From positions 1-64,000 of the forward strand of contig JAFQXE010000026.1 of NCBI GenBank assembly GCA_017407125.1: DNA of 64,000 nucleotides. The letters run 5' to 3'. Below the pieces are notes generated by a model that worked only from the letters and a program-made list of their open reading frames with translations, was not told the DNA's origin and ran no database searches. Origin of the DNA: Thermoguttaceae bacterium. Lineage in GTDB: Bacteria; Planctomycetota; Planctomycetia; Pirellulales; Thermoguttaceae. The position numbers and the translations under genes were made by a program. Positions 54,259 to 62,817 of this stretch are shown here, piece by piece (within the stretch, counting starts at the first letter, position 1; each line of letters opens with the position of its first letter).

Positions 54259-55746
54259 TTATTCTGCCGTAAACTTCAGTACAATGTCCTTGCCGGTCGA
54301 CATGGCGTCGGTTTTCGGGAGGATTATGAAGTTGTCGGTAATTGTCGCGTGGAGGTCTTTGCTGGATTCGTCAACGACGACGCCTCTAACGCGCTTGGGA
54401 AGGAACTGGAAGATCGGGCGGCCGTCTTTGGTCGCTTCTTCCTTGCAGACGCTCTTGAACGAGTCCTCGCCGTTGAGCGGAACGATCGTCAGCGTCCATT
54501 CCGTTCTGCCGTCGTCAAGCTTCTTCGACGTCAGCTTCTGCTTCCAGGCTTTGTTGTTCGGCTTCATCGCGTTCTGCCAGGCGGGGTCGCCATAAAGAGC
54601 AACCATGTTCTGATCAAAGCCCATGCAGTAAACGAATTCCAGCGTCTTTTTATCAAGAGACTTGAACTTCTCCATCTCTTCTTCCGAGAGCTTCGGCATA
54701 ATTTGAATCATGTTCATCTGGTTCAGACCGCCGGTGAACCCTCTCGCGTTGACGTATTCCGGGAAAATGCGGTTGATGTGCCACGTAATCGCCTGATTGT
54801 TGGCGAAGAAGGCTTCCGCCGCGGTAAAGCGGCCGGGCTGGTCGACGTAATAGTCTCTCAGACCCCAGCCCATGTACCCGAAGAAGGTGGGCTGAACGTA
54901 TCCCGCCATCATGTTGACGCCGCCGGAATGAATGTGCGCCAGCGCCATCGCGTCCGGCCCGTCGATGTTGCCAATAAGGCAGTTCCCGACAGCCAGATAA
55001 ACCTTGGAATTCGTATGCGTGATGGGGAACTCTTCCTTGTCTTTGGTTCTGCCGTAAAGCTGACCGTTTTTGGAGAAGAAATAGCCGTTTTCGTAGCTGT
55101 AGCCGATTTGCCAGTCGCGGGGGGAGGCGTGCCCGGAGGTCATGAAAAGCTGATTTTTCCCGTAGGCATCGGCGAGGGCGTGAGTCGTGTCGTCGGGACC
55201 GTCGCGGCGTTCCTGATACGTTCCGTCATCCTCTTTGATTCCGTAATGGTTTTTCGTCCCTTCGGAATACCAGACGCCGGACTTGAACTTGGTCAAATTG
55301 ACGCCGAACCCGGCGCAGCAGGTGTCAACTTTCATATCCGGCGCCGCAATGATTCGATTGACGTCGTTGACGTCGTACCCGGTCAGAATCGCCCAAATCG
55401 CGTCCGTATAGGGGTCAGGGTCGAGGTTTCGGGCGGTGATGTGACAGAACTGAACGAAAATCTGGTTGGCTTCTTCGTACTTGGCGACAAAGCAGATGTA
55501 CGTCGGCTGGAGTTTCTGAAGTTCCGGCAGGCTCTTGATGGGCAATTCTTCCCACGTAACGACCTGGACGTCGAACTTTTCGCTGTGCTTTTTCTTCAGA
55601 GCGTCAACCGCCGCGCTCCAGTCGGAGTCGGCAAGCGTACTCTGACTGACGCAGATCGCGTAAACCGGTTTTTCGGATTCCTGAGCGCTGACAGCGCTGC
55701 AAAGGGAAAAAATCGCGCTCAAGGCGATGAATAAAACTTTTTTCAT
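54259..55746 (-). CDS. Secreted protein with clan CD-like His/Cys dyad, paralogue 1
   Basis: A 495-residue exported protein with a signal peptide (1-21, ending AVSA). The central region has TSGHASPRDW with H206 and AVGNCLIGNIDG with C256, 50 residues apart. Both follow hydrophobic strands, as in gingipain/caspase-fold (clan CD) cysteine peptidases. The family is shared with 59776-61140, where both residues and the spacing are kept. Around them, YTDAIWAILTGYD and FFGYMGWGLRDYY are also conserved. The peptidase idea is inference from the motif layout; I recognise no named family. It overlaps the upstream small ORF by four bases. Confidence 0.7.
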   Translation of the reverse strand: MKKVLFIALSAIFSLCSAVSAQESEKPVYAICVSQSTLADSDWSAAVDALKKKHSEKFDVQVVTWEELPIKSLPELQKLQPTYICFVAKYEEANQIFVQFCHITARNLDPDPYTDAIWAILTGYDVNDVNRIIAAPDMKVDTCCAGFGVNLTKFKSGVWYSEGTKNHYGIKEDDGTYQERRDGPDDTTHALADAYGKNQLFMTSGHASPRDWQIGYSYENGYFFSKNGQLYGRTKDKEEFPITHTNSKVYLAVGNCLIGNIDGPDAMALAHIHSGGVNMMAGYVQPTFFGYMGWGLRDYYVDQPGRFTAAEAFFANNQAITWHINRIFPEYVNARGFTGGLNQMNMIQIMPKLSEEEMEKFKSLDKKTLEFVYCMGFDQNMVALYGDPAWQNAMKPNNKAWKQKLTSKKLDDGRTEWTLTIVPLNGEDSFKSVCKEEATKDGRPIFQFLPKRVRGVVVDESSKDLHATITDNFIILPKTDAMSTGKDIVLKFTAE

Positions 55747-55940
55747 GGCAGTTTTTCGGACGGCTTGACGTCCGCGGTTAAAGGTGATGGATCAGAGGCG
55801 GGGGAACTTGAACTGTCGTTCGACGTCGTCGGCGCGGATTCCGAACCGTCCGACTTGTCTGCTGACGGCGCGTCGTCCCAAAACGAATTGAATTCGTCCC
55901 AAACCTCTGGATAATCTTCGCAATAATAAGGAATAACCAT
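55743..55940 (-). CDS. Small acidic Ser/Pro-rich ORF coupled to paralogue 1
   Basis: A 65-residue ORF (MVIPYYCEDYPEVWDEF, then a Ser/Asp/Pro-rich tail) whose stop overlaps the next start as ATGA. No ribosome site is visible. The overlap argues that it is translated and coupled to the secreted protein, but the low-complexity tail makes it uncertain. Confidence 0.35.
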   Translation of the reverse strand: MVIPYYCEDYPEVWDEFNSFWDDAPSADKSDGSESAPTTSNDSSSSPASDPSPLTADVKPSEKLP

Positions 55941-56125
55941 TTAGCGTACATTTAGTTGCGAGTAACGAGTTGCGAGTTGCGAGAAAATTTTATTAGGCTC
56001 TTGCGCCGCTCGTTACTCATTTATTGGTACTGAACAATATTAATTATAACAACAAAGACGGTTTATACAAGAGGACAGGCGGGAATTTCGGGAAAAAAGA
56101 ACGGTAAACCGAGGTTATAATTCTA

Positions 56126-56171
56126 CGGAGGGTCGACGTCCTCGTCGACCGCAGGCGTCCTCGCCTGCCAA
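56126..56171. repeat. Family H palindrome, copy 2
   Basis: Identical over 46 bp to 14131-14176. In both copies it precedes other repeats. Confidence 0.7.
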
Positions 56172-56206
56172 GGGAAACAAGACCTGTCGAAAAACTCGGT
56201 TGAGCC

Positions 56207-56299
56207 CGGTTCGCGGGCGTATCGCCCGCCCCCGATGGCGGGGTAGCCAGTCCGCGCTACCGCGCGCCTGCCAAAACTCGCTCCCGTTGGTCGCTTTGT
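56207..56299. repeat. Family A repeat, copy 5
   Basis: GGTTCGCGGGCGTATCGCCC is at the left and CGCTCCCGTTGGTCGCTTTG at the right, inverted relative to copy 3. The extra palindrome CGATGGCGGGG to CCGCGC lies between. Confidence 0.65.
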
Positions 56300-56362
56300 T
56301 CTATCCTTATAACACGAATTTAAGCCGCAAAGAACGCAAAGATCGCAAAGTATTGATTGGAA

Positions 56363-56446
56363 TGACGCTTTCGGCGGAAGCCACCAAAAATCAAGGGAAC
56401 GCGGTAACCCCTCCGCCCCGCTGGTTCGCGGGCGTCTTCGCCCGCT
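56363..56446. repeat. Family A repeat, copy 6
   Basis: CGCTTTCGGCGGAAGCCACC and CTGGTTCGCGGGCGTCTTCG, same orientation as copy 5. Between copies 5 and 6 is a short ACGCAAAGATCGCAAAG word tract. The whole gap 55941-56490 is repeat DNA without a gene. Confidence 0.7.
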
Positions 56447-56490
56447 AAAGAAATTCTTATATGAAAAACACAAGAAGAATCTCAAAATCG

Positions 56491-57276
56491 TTAACCCCAT
56501 CCCCCTTGAAAGCTTTCTAATTCTTCTTTAGTATAAGGATTAACAATTTTAATTTCAACGCCTGGCAACGTCTTTTTCAACGCGTCTAAATCATTAGTTG
56601 AGACTCTCTTGCAATATTCAACTCGTAATTCTTTCAGTTCTTTTAATTTTTGAAGCTTTCGTAATCCTTTAACTGTAATTCTGCTGCAACCAGCAAAATG
56701 CAAATATTGCAAGTTGCTTTGAATGTTTTCCATATTAGAAATGTCTGCTAAATTTTTGTCTGATATATTACACTTACCCAGAGATAACGTTTTAAGCTTT
56801 TTAAAATTCCCGAATTTTTTAAAACTTTCTCTTGTAAGTTTTAGGTCAACCAATCGAATATGTTCCAATTGTTCAAGCTTGCAGATGTATGAAAAGTTAA
56901 TATCTGTTATATCTGAAGCAGCGGTCGGCAGATCATGTTTAAGCGCTTTTATATTTCTCCATGTTGACAGATATTTATAAAAGTCGTCTCCCATTTCTGC
57001 GTAACCCATGATTGACCTGATACATATGGTTTGAATTTCTTTATGTTGTCGAACATAAATATCTAATTCCCTATAGTCATACAGACCTTCAGAGGGGACC
57101 GACGATAAAATAGCTATTGTATTCTCATTTTCAATCTGTATAAGACGTGAGACTGGACGTTGTATCAAATTGGAATGCGTTGAAGCATTGTCGTCTTTGA
57201 CCACTTGACCATAAATTGTAACATTCTCAATTAGAAGAATGAATAATACAGTAAAATACAATACTTTTTTGCTCAT
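56491..57276 (-). CDS. Secreted leucine-rich-repeat protein
   Basis: A 261-residue exported protein with a signal peptide (1-23, ending IYG). From about residue 100 it has irregular leucine-rich repeats: LEQLEHIRLVDLKLTRESF, FKKLKTLSLGKCNISDKNL, LQYLHFAGCSRITVKGL and KELRVEYCKRVSTNDL, the Cys-containing RI/SDS22-like type common in Planctomycetes. It is probably a binding protein; partner unknown. AT-rich coding DNA compared with its neighbours. Confidence 0.78.
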   Translation of the reverse strand: MSKKVLYFTVLFILLIENVTIYGQVVKDDNASTHSNLIQRPVSRLIQIENENTIAILSSVPSEGLYDYRELDIYVRQHKEIQTICIRSIMGYAEMGDDFYKYLSTWRNIKALKHDLPTAASDITDINFSYICKLEQLEHIRLVDLKLTRESFKKFGNFKKLKTLSLGKCNISDKNLADISNMENIQSNLQYLHFAGCSRITVKGLRKLQKLKELKELRVEYCKRVSTNDLDALKKTLPGVEIKIVNPYTKEELESFQGGWG

Positions 57277-57308
57277 ATTCGTAACCCCAGATTAATCTGT
57301 CCTTATAC

Positions 57309-57507
57309 CCACGTCTTTAGATGTGGGAAATGAAAACAATTCAAAAATCGTAGCCCCCAGATTTATCTGGGGGACTAAACATATACTCCTCCTCAAAACG
57401 CTTACCTTCCCCTCCCTTCCCCGCTCCATTCGGAGCGGGGAAGGGAGGGGTATTTGTACGTTATATTGCTATTTATGCCGCTCTTTATCTCACGCCTAAA
57501 GGCGTGG
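57309..57507. repeat. Cluster of four palindromes including a perfect 19-bp stem
   Basis: CCCAC...GTGGG (57309-57329), CCCCCAGAT/ATCTGGGGG (57354-57373), a perfect 19-bp stem with an ATTC loop (57409-57450, arms CCCCTCCCTTCCCCGCTCC and its complement), and CACGCC/GGCGTG (57492-57507). No gene lies in 57277-57541. Confidence 0.8.
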
Positions 57508-57541
57508 GCTACGATTTAAAGTGTTTCTGTCTACTTTCCTT

Positions 57542-58027
57542 CTATTCCTCAACCGCCTCGCCGTCGGGTTCCGGTTCTTCCTTTGGAAGAGAATAATAAT
57601 AGTCTTCAATTCGCTTACGAATGGCGCGGTCTTTGTCTGTAAAAAAGCAGGATACGTACTGACCCATTTTCGAGTTTACGATGATTTGATCTGTCCAAAT
57701 ATTAATGATCAACCAGTCATCTGTATCCTGTCCGGAATAAAGTTCCATCCATGGATAATAAGAAACGACTGAGATGTAATACCATCTTTTGGTTGATTTC
57801 CATTCGACAATGTCGTTGAACAGTTCCGAATCTTTGGGTATTACAAATGAGCGAGTTTCTCGGTCGCTTTCAAGTCTGAATGAACATTTAATATCTTCGT
57901 TTATAGGCGTCTGAATACTTAACGGAGCAATCAATTTCAACGAAACGCACAACGAGAATAAACTTAGTATAATTCCAGCCGCGATTAATAATCCCCAGTA
58001 TAATCGTCTATTCGATTTTGTTTCCAT
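57542..58027 (-). CDS. Membrane-anchored hypothetical protein
   Basis: A 161-residue protein with one N-terminal helix (residues 10-32) and an extracytoplasmic domain of about 120 residues rich in Trp and Tyr (KRWYYISVVSYYPWMELYSG). It ends in an acidic tail (EEPEPDGEAVEE). No family recognised. It stands alone between palindromic intergenic regions. Confidence 0.6.
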   Translation of the reverse strand: METKSNRRLYWGLLIAAGIILSLFSLCVSLKLIAPLSIQTPINEDIKCSFRLESDRETRSFVIPKDSELFNDIVEWKSTKRWYYISVVSYYPWMELYSGQDTDDWLIINIWTDQIIVNSKMGQYVSCFFTDKDRAIRKRIEDYYYSLPKEEPEPDGEAVEE

Positions 58028-58428
58028 ATCGATATCCTGACTTCATGAAAATTCTGTTGTAAACGAATGAAGAACATCATTGGATTTAATCCAACATTTA
58101 GTATAATCTGTTCCACAACAAATTGCAAGAGATGGCTCCTCGTTAACCTTGGAAATTCTCATTTTTCTTTTCCACGTCTGCTTCTCTTTCCTATCTTCAT
58201 ACAATTATAAGAAAAGTTTTCATTTTTTTACTTTTTTTCTTAATTAGAGTAACCTTTGCATTGACTTGAGTGTATAATATGATAGAATACGACATAGACA
58301 ACAGTTATTTATGACAATAAACGCTTGCAAAAGGAGTTTAACATTTCAGCGCCTTAATTGCTCGGGCGCACAGTTATTGAATGAGCAAAATTTTGATAAC
58401 CCCCTATAATCAAAAAAAGGAGGCCATC
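58028..58428 (+). other. Long leader region upstream of the PepSY-like gene
   Basis: AT-rich DNA with a probable promoter: TTGACT (58261-58266), 16 bp, TAGAAT (58283-58288). About 130 bases of leader precede the coding start. It contains AAAAGGAGT and a short 32-codon frame (58311-58409) that may or may not be translated. No riboswitch class was recognised. Confidence 0.35.
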
Positions 58429-58860
58429 ATGAAACGATTTTTGTTGTTTGCGCTATCGATTGTAGCGTTATGCGGCTTCGCCAGAGCCGACCGGGGAACT
58501 GCAGTTGAATTTGGACAGCTCCCACAGAAAGCCCAGACGTTCATTACGGACAATTTCTCCAAAGCCGACATTTCGTCTGTTACTCAGGAAAGAGATGGCG
58601 ATTACAACGTTTTCTTTACAACCGGCGTAAAGATCGAGTTTGATCGCAACGGCGATTGGGATAGCGTCGAGGGACGCGGCGGCATTTCTGTCGCATTTGC
58701 TCCCAAGGCGGTTCAGAATTACCTGAACGAAAAACACGCCGGCGTCAAAGTCGTTGAAATTGACCGCGATTTCAGAGAAAAGGAAATTGAGGTCAAACTT
58801 GCCGACCGCATCGAAATCGAGTTCGATTTGAACGGCGCTTTCAAGCGTTACGACAGATAG
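58429..58860 (+). CDS. Periplasmic PepSY-like (DUF2874) protein
   Basis: A 143-residue exported protein. AGGAGG precedes ATG 58429, and a signal peptide (MKRFLLFALSIVALCGFARA) follows. Two similar halves of about 60 residues each contain IEFDRNGDWDSVEG and IEFDLNGAFKRYD, the duplicated PepSY-like fold found in small periplasmic proteins of Bacteroidetes and relatives. The function of these proteins is not established. A good terminator follows at 58957. Confidence 0.85.
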   Translation: MKRFLLFALSIVALCGFARADRGTAVEFGQLPQKAQTFITDNFSKADISSVTQERDGDYNVFFTTGVKIEFDRNGDWDSVEGRGGISVAFAPKAVQNYLNEKHAGVKVVEIDRDFREKEIEVKLADRIEIEFDLNGAFKRYDR

Positions 58861-58956
58861 TCGTCGGAACAGTATCAAGACAGTCAATAAAATATCGTAG
58901 AAGAACCGGCGCATAGAGTCGGTCAACGCGCCGACAGCCGCAACGATTAAAGAAAG

Positions 58957-58987
58957 AGCGTCCCCGAAAAGGGACGCTTTTCTGTTT
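58957..58987 (+). terminator. Terminator after the PepSY-like gene
   Basis: AGCGTCCC and GGGACGCT pair perfectly around CGAAAA, followed by TTTCTGTTTT. Confidence 0.85.
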
Positions 58988-59036
58988 TATCTGTTTTTGA
59001 TATCTTATAATACTCTCTCCGCTACTACAGCATAGA

Positions 59037-59606
59037 TTACGTCAGATACACCTTTACAATATATACTAACGTTACAACAAACAAAAATATAATAACAGGT
59101 ATATACAAAACAAGAATGCCGTTTGCTACGCTAGGCGATAATACCGCGTTGCGAGGATTAGATGGATTATAGTACACTTTAACAACTTTTCCGACGGGAT
59201 AGGATTTTACAATGCTTGCAGCTGGCTCAATCTTATCGTTTACAAAGACTGGCATCATATATGATATAGTATCGTTGGTATATTTGACGGAGCCAACGTT
59301 GTATGAATATGTAATCTTTGGTATATAATATACTGTAGGACGATTACCACTAGTAACATATTCTATTTCTTTACATATTGAAGAAGAAAGAATTTTCCCC
59401 GTAGTCGAAGGCCAGGTGTTGCTAGGATTTATGATATGCCCATTATATACCAAAGCCCGAACCGCGAAAAAGTCAGCGATTAGCAATAATACTAAAAAGA
59501 ATAAAGACCAGAAGCGACTCTTTTTAATATTGTGAAAAAGCTCTATAAATAACATTAAATAGATTTCGCTCGGGCGATACACTCTGGATTTATCTAATTT
59601 AATCAT
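59037..59606 (-). CDS. DUF3592 membrane protein
   Basis: A 189-residue protein with two helices (about 32-54 and 164-186) flanking a beta domain of the DUF3592 type: TWPSTTGKILSS, IPKITYSYNVGSVKYTND and YPVGKVVKVYYNPSNPRNAVL are characteristic. The N-terminus to residue 20 (MIKLDKSRVYRPSEIYLM) may be extra; ATG at residue 18 is an alternative start. Function unknown. Confidence 0.82.
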   Translation of the reverse strand: MIKLDKSRVYRPSEIYLMLFIELFHNIKKSRFWSLFFLVLLLIADFFAVRALVYNGHIINPSNTWPSTTGKILSSSICKEIEYVTSGNRPTVYYIPKITYSYNVGSVKYTNDTISYMMPVFVNDKIEPAASIVKSYPVGKVVKVYYNPSNPRNAVLSPSVANGILVLYIPVIIFLFVVTLVYIVKVYLT

Positions 59607-59641
59607 AAAAGTAAGCAGGCGTTTTGCCCGTCCAAAAGGTG

Positions 59642-59733
59642 TTTTAACACGAAAAACACAAAAATGACGATAATCACGAAAAAATTAAACACTTTCGTCT
59701 CTTTCGCTTATTTCGTGTTTTTCGTGTTAAAAA
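59642..59733. repeat. Family C hairpin, copy 4
   Basis: GTTTTAACACGAAAAACACA at the left and ATTTCGTGTTTTTCGTGTTA at the right. It separates the DUF3592 gene from paralogue 2. Confidence 0.75.
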
Positions 59734-59775
59734 ATCCAACGATTGACGATTGTATATTGATTTGACAAGTTACTG

Positions 59776-61140
59776 TTAATCAGCAATAAAGCGAATCTGG
59801 ACCGGTTCGCCGTCGCGGCATTTGTCCGGGGCAGAAAGGAGAATGAAGTTGTCTGTAACGACCGCGTCGTAGGGGTTGCCGTCCTGAATTTCAACGCCCT
59901 TGACCCGCTGCGGCAGGAACTGGAAAATTGGGCGGCCGCCGCGCTGCGATCCGTTGTAGGACAGCAATTTGAACGAGTCTTTGCCTTTAAGCGGGGTAAC
60001 GGTCAGCGTCCATTCCGTCTTCCCGTTGTCGAGATCTTTGGACGTCAGTTCCTGTTTCCAGCCGCTGTCCTGCGCCTGAATTTTGTTCTGCCACGCCGGG
60101 TCGCCGTAAATGGCGACAACGTTCTGGTCGTACTCCAGCCCGCTTTTCATCTGTCTTGGACAGTCTTCGCGGTTAAGATTCCAGGTCAGCGCCTGATTGT
60201 TGGCGTAGAACGCTTCCGCGACGGTGAACCGCCCGGGCTGTTCGACGTAATAGTCCAGCATGCCCCAGCCCATGTATCCGAACCAGCTCGGAACAACGTA
60301 TCCAACCTGCGTATTGACGCCGGCGGAATGAATCAGAGCCAGCGCCATCGCGTTTTCGCCGTCAATCCCGCCGATAAGGCAGTTGCCGACGCCCAGGTGG
60401 ATTTTGGCGTTGGATTGAGTAATCGCGAATTTGTCGCCGGTAACGGGTCGACCGTAAAGCTGACCCTTTTCCGAGACGAAAAAGCCGTTTCTGTACGTGT
60501 ATCCAATCATCCAGTCGCGCGTCGAGGCGTGTCCGGACGTAACAAAAACCTGATTCTGCGCCATCGCGTCGGCAATGGGCTGGGTCGTGTCGGCGGGGCC
60601 GTCGGATTTCGCGACGATTTCCTTGCCCTTCTCCTTGGAAACGACTTTGCCTTTGACCAGCTCGTCGTAGCAGATTCCGGAGTCAAAGGCGTTGAGCGGG
60701 ACTTCGGTCGCAGCGCACAGAGTTGTAACAGTCATATCAGGCGCAGCAACGATTCGCAGCGCGTCCGCCGGTTCAAACCCGGTCAGAATCGCCCAAATGG
60801 CGTCTGTGTACGGGTCGTCGTCCAGCTGACGGGTAAGCTTATGGCACGCGACGACAAACGCAGGTTTCGCCTCCGACGGGTCGCAGACGAAGCAGATATA
60901 CGTCGGCTGCTGTTCTTTCAACGCCGGCAAGGCGTCTGAGAGTTCTTTCCAGAGAACGACTTTGACGTCGAACTTCTCGGCGTACTTGTCTTTCAGAGCC
61001 GTAACGACCGGCGACCAGTCCGCGTTCGCGTTGGTCTGTTCGCTAACCACGACGCTGTATACCGGCTTGACCGGTTCCGTAGCAAAAACCGAAACGCTAA
61101 TAACGATAGCGGCTAAAAATGATGCAATAAAGTTTTTCAT
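59776..61140 (-). CDS. Secreted protein with clan CD-like His/Cys dyad, paralogue 2
   Basis: A 454-residue exported protein (signal peptide 1-21, ending SVFA) that matches the 54259-55746 protein along its whole length. H204 in TSGHASTRDW and C254 in GVGNCLIGGIDG are 50 residues apart, as in paralogue 1. It also keeps DPYTDAIWAILTGFE, WFGYMGWGMLDYYVEQPGRF and IFQFLPQRVKGVE. It lacks about 40 residues near the middle of the C-terminal half compared with paralogue 1. No family is recognised; extracellular cysteine peptidase or peptidase-like binding protein is the best guess. Confidence 0.7.
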   Translation of the reverse strand: MKNFIASFLAAIVISVSVFATEPVKPVYSVVVSEQTNANADWSPVVTALKDKYAEKFDVKVVLWKELSDALPALKEQQPTYICFVCDPSEAKPAFVVACHKLTRQLDDDPYTDAIWAILTGFEPADALRIVAAPDMTVTTLCAATEVPLNAFDSGICYDELVKGKVVSKEKGKEIVAKSDGPADTTQPIADAMAQNQVFVTSGHASTRDWMIGYTYRNGFFVSEKGQLYGRPVTGDKFAITQSNAKIHLGVGNCLIGGIDGENAMALALIHSAGVNTQVGYVVPSWFGYMGWGMLDYYVEQPGRFTVAEAFYANNQALTWNLNREDCPRQMKSGLEYDQNVVAIYGDPAWQNKIQAQDSGWKQELTSKDLDNGKTEWTLTVTPLKGKDSFKLLSYNGSQRGGRPIFQFLPQRVKGVEIQDGNPYDAVVTDNFILLSAPDKCRDGEPVQIRFIAD

Positions 61141-61186
61141 GAGTGAAACCTCTCGGGGGGTGAAATGGGTTCTAACTTTTTAATTA

Positions 61187-61405
61187 GAACGCAGAGACCG
61201 CAGACTACTCGCAGAATACGCAGAAGCAAACGAACATGTGTCATCTACGCCCGACGCTGCCGGGCTATGACACGATGTCCGTTTGCGATTTTAAATAAAT
61301 TAAATTAATCGGGCGGGAATCGTGGCGTAGACAACGTAGTTGGCGTCGTCGCCACATTCCCAGCCCGTCTGCGTTCTCTGCGAGGAGTCTGCGTATTCTG
61401 CGTTC
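61187..61405. repeat. Family B structured repeat, copy 5 (219 bp)
   Basis: The ends are GAACGCAGAGACCGCAGACT and GCGTATTCTGCGTTC. The hairpin 1 outer stem is GCAAACG with CGTTTGC, again different bases but still paired; inner loop GCCCG ACGCTGC CGGGC. It is immediately upstream of paralogue 2. The rest of 61141-61539 is non-coding. Confidence 0.9.
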
Positions 61406-61539
61406 AAAAAAACATACATAAAATAACCAAGTATTTAAGGTCGTTAACTAATCGGCGCAAATTGGTATTTTTCCCGGGGGCTAACGCACCCCGGCTCGCC
61501 AGAATCCGTGAGCTAACGAACTACGGACAACGTCCGGCG

Positions 61540-62514
61540 TTACTTTCCATAAACTGCTTCGATGAGGACTTCCGGGTAGTCGGTGGCGAAGGACGTAATG
61601 CCGAGGTCGAGCAGGCGCTTGTACGTTTCGACTTTGTCGCCCTGCGACCACGTAATTACCTGGAAGACGATTCCGCGGTCGGCGCATTCCTTGTTCATTT
61701 CCACCAGCTTGGCGCTCGACGGCGTGAACGGGTCGTCTTTGGACAAGTCCGTTTGAATGTGACAGTTCAGGTGATTCATGCCGCGGAAATTGTTGGCGCG
61801 GAATTCCTCGAATCGTTTTTCCAGATTCTCCGGGCTGAACTTGCCCCAGACGATTCCCATCCAGTGCATGCCGGAGCCGTCGGGAATGATGTCGTTCCAT
61901 TCGAGAATCTTCTTATAGGAACCGCTGGTATAGAACGCCTGCTTTTGCAGTCCGTAGCAGCGGACGAGCTGGGCGATCAGCTCCGCCTGCGCGCGGGAAA
62001 GACCCTTTTCGTCGATATAGAGAATCCGTTCCGGCGACCCTTTCATGGCGGCAAAGACCGATTCCAGCGTCGGCATTCGTTCCGGGCTGAACTGGTCGCC
62101 CAGGTACTTCCCGACGTTCAGCCGGCGGACTTCGTCCCAAGTCAGGTCGCTGACGGTTTTGTTTTTAACCTCGTCCGTTTCATGCTTGAGGATTCGCCCC
62201 AACTTGCCGTCGTGAAAGCAGACGGGAATGCCGTCTTTGGTAAACTGGACGTCGCATTCCGGGAACGCGCCGAGATTCCACGCCCAAAGAAAGGTTTCCA
62301 GCGTGTTTTCCGGACGCGAATTCCCGCCGCCGCGATGAAAGTTGAGCATGTACTTTACGTCCTTTGCCGCGACGGGCGGAAACTGAATCGGGGACGGCGG
62401 CAGCGGCGCTGGAGCCGGCGCGTCGTCCGCCAGCGCGAAGGCGTTCGCAGACGTCAGCAGACATCCCGCGCCCAGAATCGCAGCGCTTGATAAAAATTCT
62501 CGGCGAGTCGCCAT
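61540..62514 (-). CDS. Tat-exported glycerophosphodiester phosphodiesterase
   Basis: A 324-residue enzyme with a Tat signal (TRREFLSSAAILGAG, cleavage near ANAFA). The GDPD TIM barrel shows FHRGGGNSRPENTLETF with the catalytic His and Glu, then ECDVQFTKDGIPVCFHDGKLGR with the Asp and second His, and ILYIDEKG later. It should split glycerophosphodiesters to glycerol-3-phosphate and an alcohol outside the cytoplasm. It is a single gene. Confidence 0.92.
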   Translation of the reverse strand: MATRREFLSSAAILGAGCLLTSANAFALADDAPAPAPLPPSPIQFPPVAAKDVKYMLNFHRGGGNSRPENTLETFLWAWNLGAFPECDVQFTKDGIPVCFHDGKLGRILKHETDEVKNKTVSDLTWDEVRRLNVGKYLGDQFSPERMPTLESVFAAMKGSPERILYIDEKGLSRAQAELIAQLVRCYGLQKQAFYTSGSYKKILEWNDIIPDGSGMHWMGIVWGKFSPENLEKRFEEFRANNFRGMNHLNCHIQTDLSKDDPFTPSSAKLVEMNKECADRGIVFQVITWSQGDKVETYKRLLDLGITSFATDYPEVLIEAVYGK

Positions 62515-62544
62515 GGTTTGTTACTCCTTTCGAAATGAGAATAG

Positions 62545-62660
62545 TTAGCTTTTAGCTTCTAGCTCCTAGCCTCTAGCTTTGTAATTTTTGATTCCAGCGT
62601 TAATGCTGAGTACCCGGAAATTCCAAGCTAATAGCTAGAAGCTACTAGCTTCTTAGCTTA
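62545..62660. repeat. Family D heptad hairpin, copy 3
   Basis: TAGCTTTTAGCTTCTAGCTC starts the left arm; CTAATAGCTAGAAGCTACTA lies in the right arm. It fills much of the gap 62515-62817. Confidence 0.75.
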
Positions 62661-62745
62661 ATATACCCCAACTCGCCGCGCGTTTCAACCCCCCGGGTGA
62701 AAAAATCTTTAATTATAAAGAACATGTAAATCTTTTTGAATAATC

Positions 62746-62773
62746 TTGACTTTTATTCTTGATTGGATACAAT
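62746..62773 (+). promoter_or_regulatory. Promoter for the Sel1-repeat gene
   Basis: TTGACT (62746-62751), 16 bp, TACAAT (62768-62773); an overlapping TATAAT follows at 62773-62778. The start codon is 45 bp downstream. Confidence 0.6.
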
Positions 62774-62817
62774 ATAATATATACAACGTTTCTTTACCAT
62801 TCATGAGGAGGACACAA

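Noticed and set aside
54349..55734. 461-codon + strand frame opposite the clan CD-like paralogue 1
   Set aside because: Antisense to a gene with signal peptide and a conserved paralogue; no recognisable protein features.
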